DNA from: an uncultured Lachnospiraceae bacterium
GTDB lineage: Bacteria; Bacillota_A; Clostridia; Lachnospirales; Lachnospiraceae
NCBI GenBank assembly: GCA_905200565.1
Contig: CAJKKX010000162.1
Coordinates: 1 to 5,904 of the forward strand
Reading direction: 5' to 3'
Length of the DNA: 5,904 nt
Part shown: positions 5,081 to 5,904 of the stretch, one piece after another
Position numbering within the stretch: position 1 is the first letter of the stretch
Layout: each line of letters begins with the position of its first letter
Notes under the pieces: generated by a model
What the model saw: only the letters and a program-made list of their open reading frames with translations
What the model was told of the DNA's origin: nothing
Databases searched by the model: none
Position numbers and translations under genes: made by a program

Positions 5081-5904
5081 TTTTTTAATTCCCACATCCA
5101 TATGAACCCAGAATGCCGCAAGGAAAAACAACAGCAGGGAAAAGATTCCCATCAGGACACTTTCGAAAAAAGCCCTCTGAATGCTTCCCTGAAAGGATGT
5201 TTTTTTCATTTCCATAAGAAAAGACAACGCCTCTGTTTTTTTCTTCCACAGTCCCGACCAGAATCCGAAATCTGACCAGGTGGAGGGTATCATATCCTGC
5301 GGAATCTGTATCTGCATCGCCGCTCCCACGCAGATTCCCAGCAGGCATATGTCAAAACAACACCGCCAGAAAAGCTTTTCCCCTTTTCGCACCGCCGCCT
5401 TTTGTCTGCTGTATATCCACACCAGGAGCCATAGGGAAACTGCCAGCGGAAAGAGAAGAAGCGCTGCTTTTGCCATGCCGTAGAAAAGCGCCCACTCTTC
5501 CGTATCCCCGCTGATTCCATACTTTCCCTCCAGAATCCGTACAATTTCCCCCGGCTGCCTTTGACGGTCTTTCACCGTTACCGCCAAAAAAACCTGCTCT
5601 TCTGTTTCCAAAGTCTGAATGACCATCAGATGCTCTTCCTCTTCCAGAATCCCCCGTATGACATATGCCCGATTCCCATAAAGAATCTGCTGGCCAATCA
5701 CGTTTCCAAATCCAAACAGTTCCTCCGCCGTCTCCCGGTCAAGGAGGCATCCCTTTTCATCCTCCGTCCCCAGACAGTTTCCGGACGGAAAGAGAATGCC
5801 GGCATTTCCCATAACGTGAAGCAGGCTTACCTCCGCCTCCCTCCCGGATGCTTCTCCCTTTATGGATACTCCCGTTTCCTCCGACCAGAAAACCGGATAC
5901 AGCG
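5072..5904 (-). CDS. C-terminal part of a MacB/FtsX-like ABC-transporter permease (cut by window edge)
   Basis: The frame stays open to the right edge (276 codons seen), so the ATG at 5812 is probably internal. The N-terminal visible part resembles the extracytoplasmic core of MacB-type permeases: GNAGILFPSG (visible residues 32-41), CLLDRETAEELFGFGNVIGQ (52-71), then YGNRAYVIRGIL (75-86), the usual 'x-A-x-x-L-F-G ... I-G ... Y-x-V-x-G-I/V-L' pattern. Three predicted membrane helices follow at about 143-164, 177-198 and 247-268. The first two flank a basic segment (YSRQKAAVRKGEK) that should be cytoplasmic. The second and third are joined by about 48 outward residues containing IPSTWSDFGFWSGLW. 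This fits the last three helices of the FtsX fold, with an N-terminal helix expected outside the window. An ATP-binding partner should lie upstream. The substrate cannot be told; lipid, peptide or protein export are all possible. The short C-terminus, GIKKNE, is basic. Confidence 0.75.
   Translation of the reverse strand, partial: LYPVFWSEETGVSIKGEASGREAEVSLLHVMGNAGILFPSGNCLGTEDEKGCLLDRETAEELFGFGNVIGQQILYGNRAYVIRGILEEEEHLMVIQTLETEEQVFLAVTVKDRQRQPGEIVRILEGKYGISGDTEEWALFYGMAKAALLLFPLAVSLWLLVWIYSRQKAAVRKGEKLFWRCCFDICLLGICVGAAMQIQIPQDMIPSTWSDFGFWSGLWKKKTEALSFLMEMKKTSFQGSIQRAFFESVLMGIFSLLLFFLAAFWVHMDVGIKKNE

Noticed and set aside
5072..5812. Complete 246-residue protein starting at ATG 5812
   Set aside because: The frame continues open to the window edge with permease-like sequence, and there is no ribosome site before 5812. 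It is better read as a truncated view of a longer gene.

Overview
The window looks like chromosome of a Gram-positive anaerobe of the class Clostridia, most likely Lachnospiraceae. The grounds are strong AGGAGG-type ribosome binding sites, a T-box riboswitch, Gram-positive style lipoproteins, a eukaryote/archaeal-type prolyl-tRNA synthetase paired with a separate YbaK-like deacylase, and secreted proteins of a kind I associate with gut Lachnospiraceae. The genus assignment is inference; there is no rRNA or other marker gene here. I see no mobile element, CRISPR array, tRNA or phage gene.

Layout. Positions 1-150 (minus) hold the first 50 codons of a lipoprotein, probably an ABC-transporter solute-binding protein, driven by a near-consensus promoter at 223-251. 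Positions 303-2624 (minus) form a complete proline-charging operon: promoter (2596-2624), proline T-box leader (2345-2590, CCU specifier at 2494-2496, terminator at 2344-2388), proS (877-2316), a 31-base gap, a trans-editing prolyl-tRNA deacylase (303-845), and a terminator that overlaps its stop codon (266-306). Positions 2638-3984 (minus) encode a 448-residue lipoprotein of unknown function that ends 13 bases before the -35 box of the proS promoter, with no visible terminator. A divergent intergenic region (3985-4274) carries one TATAAT-type promoter facing each way. Positions 4275-5015 (plus) encode a secreted two-domain protein of unknown function. It converges, across a strong hairpin terminator (5037-5080), on the 3' part of a MacB/FtsX-like ABC-transporter permease (5072 to the right edge, minus).

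How the parts fit. The synthetase lacks the internal editing (INS) domain of the common bacterial ProRS, and the next gene supplies a freestanding editing domain. The charging enzyme and its proofreader are thus encoded together under one sensor of uncharged tRNA-Pro. The other genes look like cell-envelope functions with no evident link to this operon. The T-box/proS/deacylase unit is well explained by known biology. The least explained items are the 448-residue lipoprotein and the secreted protein at 4275-5015. I found no convincing evidence of a wholly new system.
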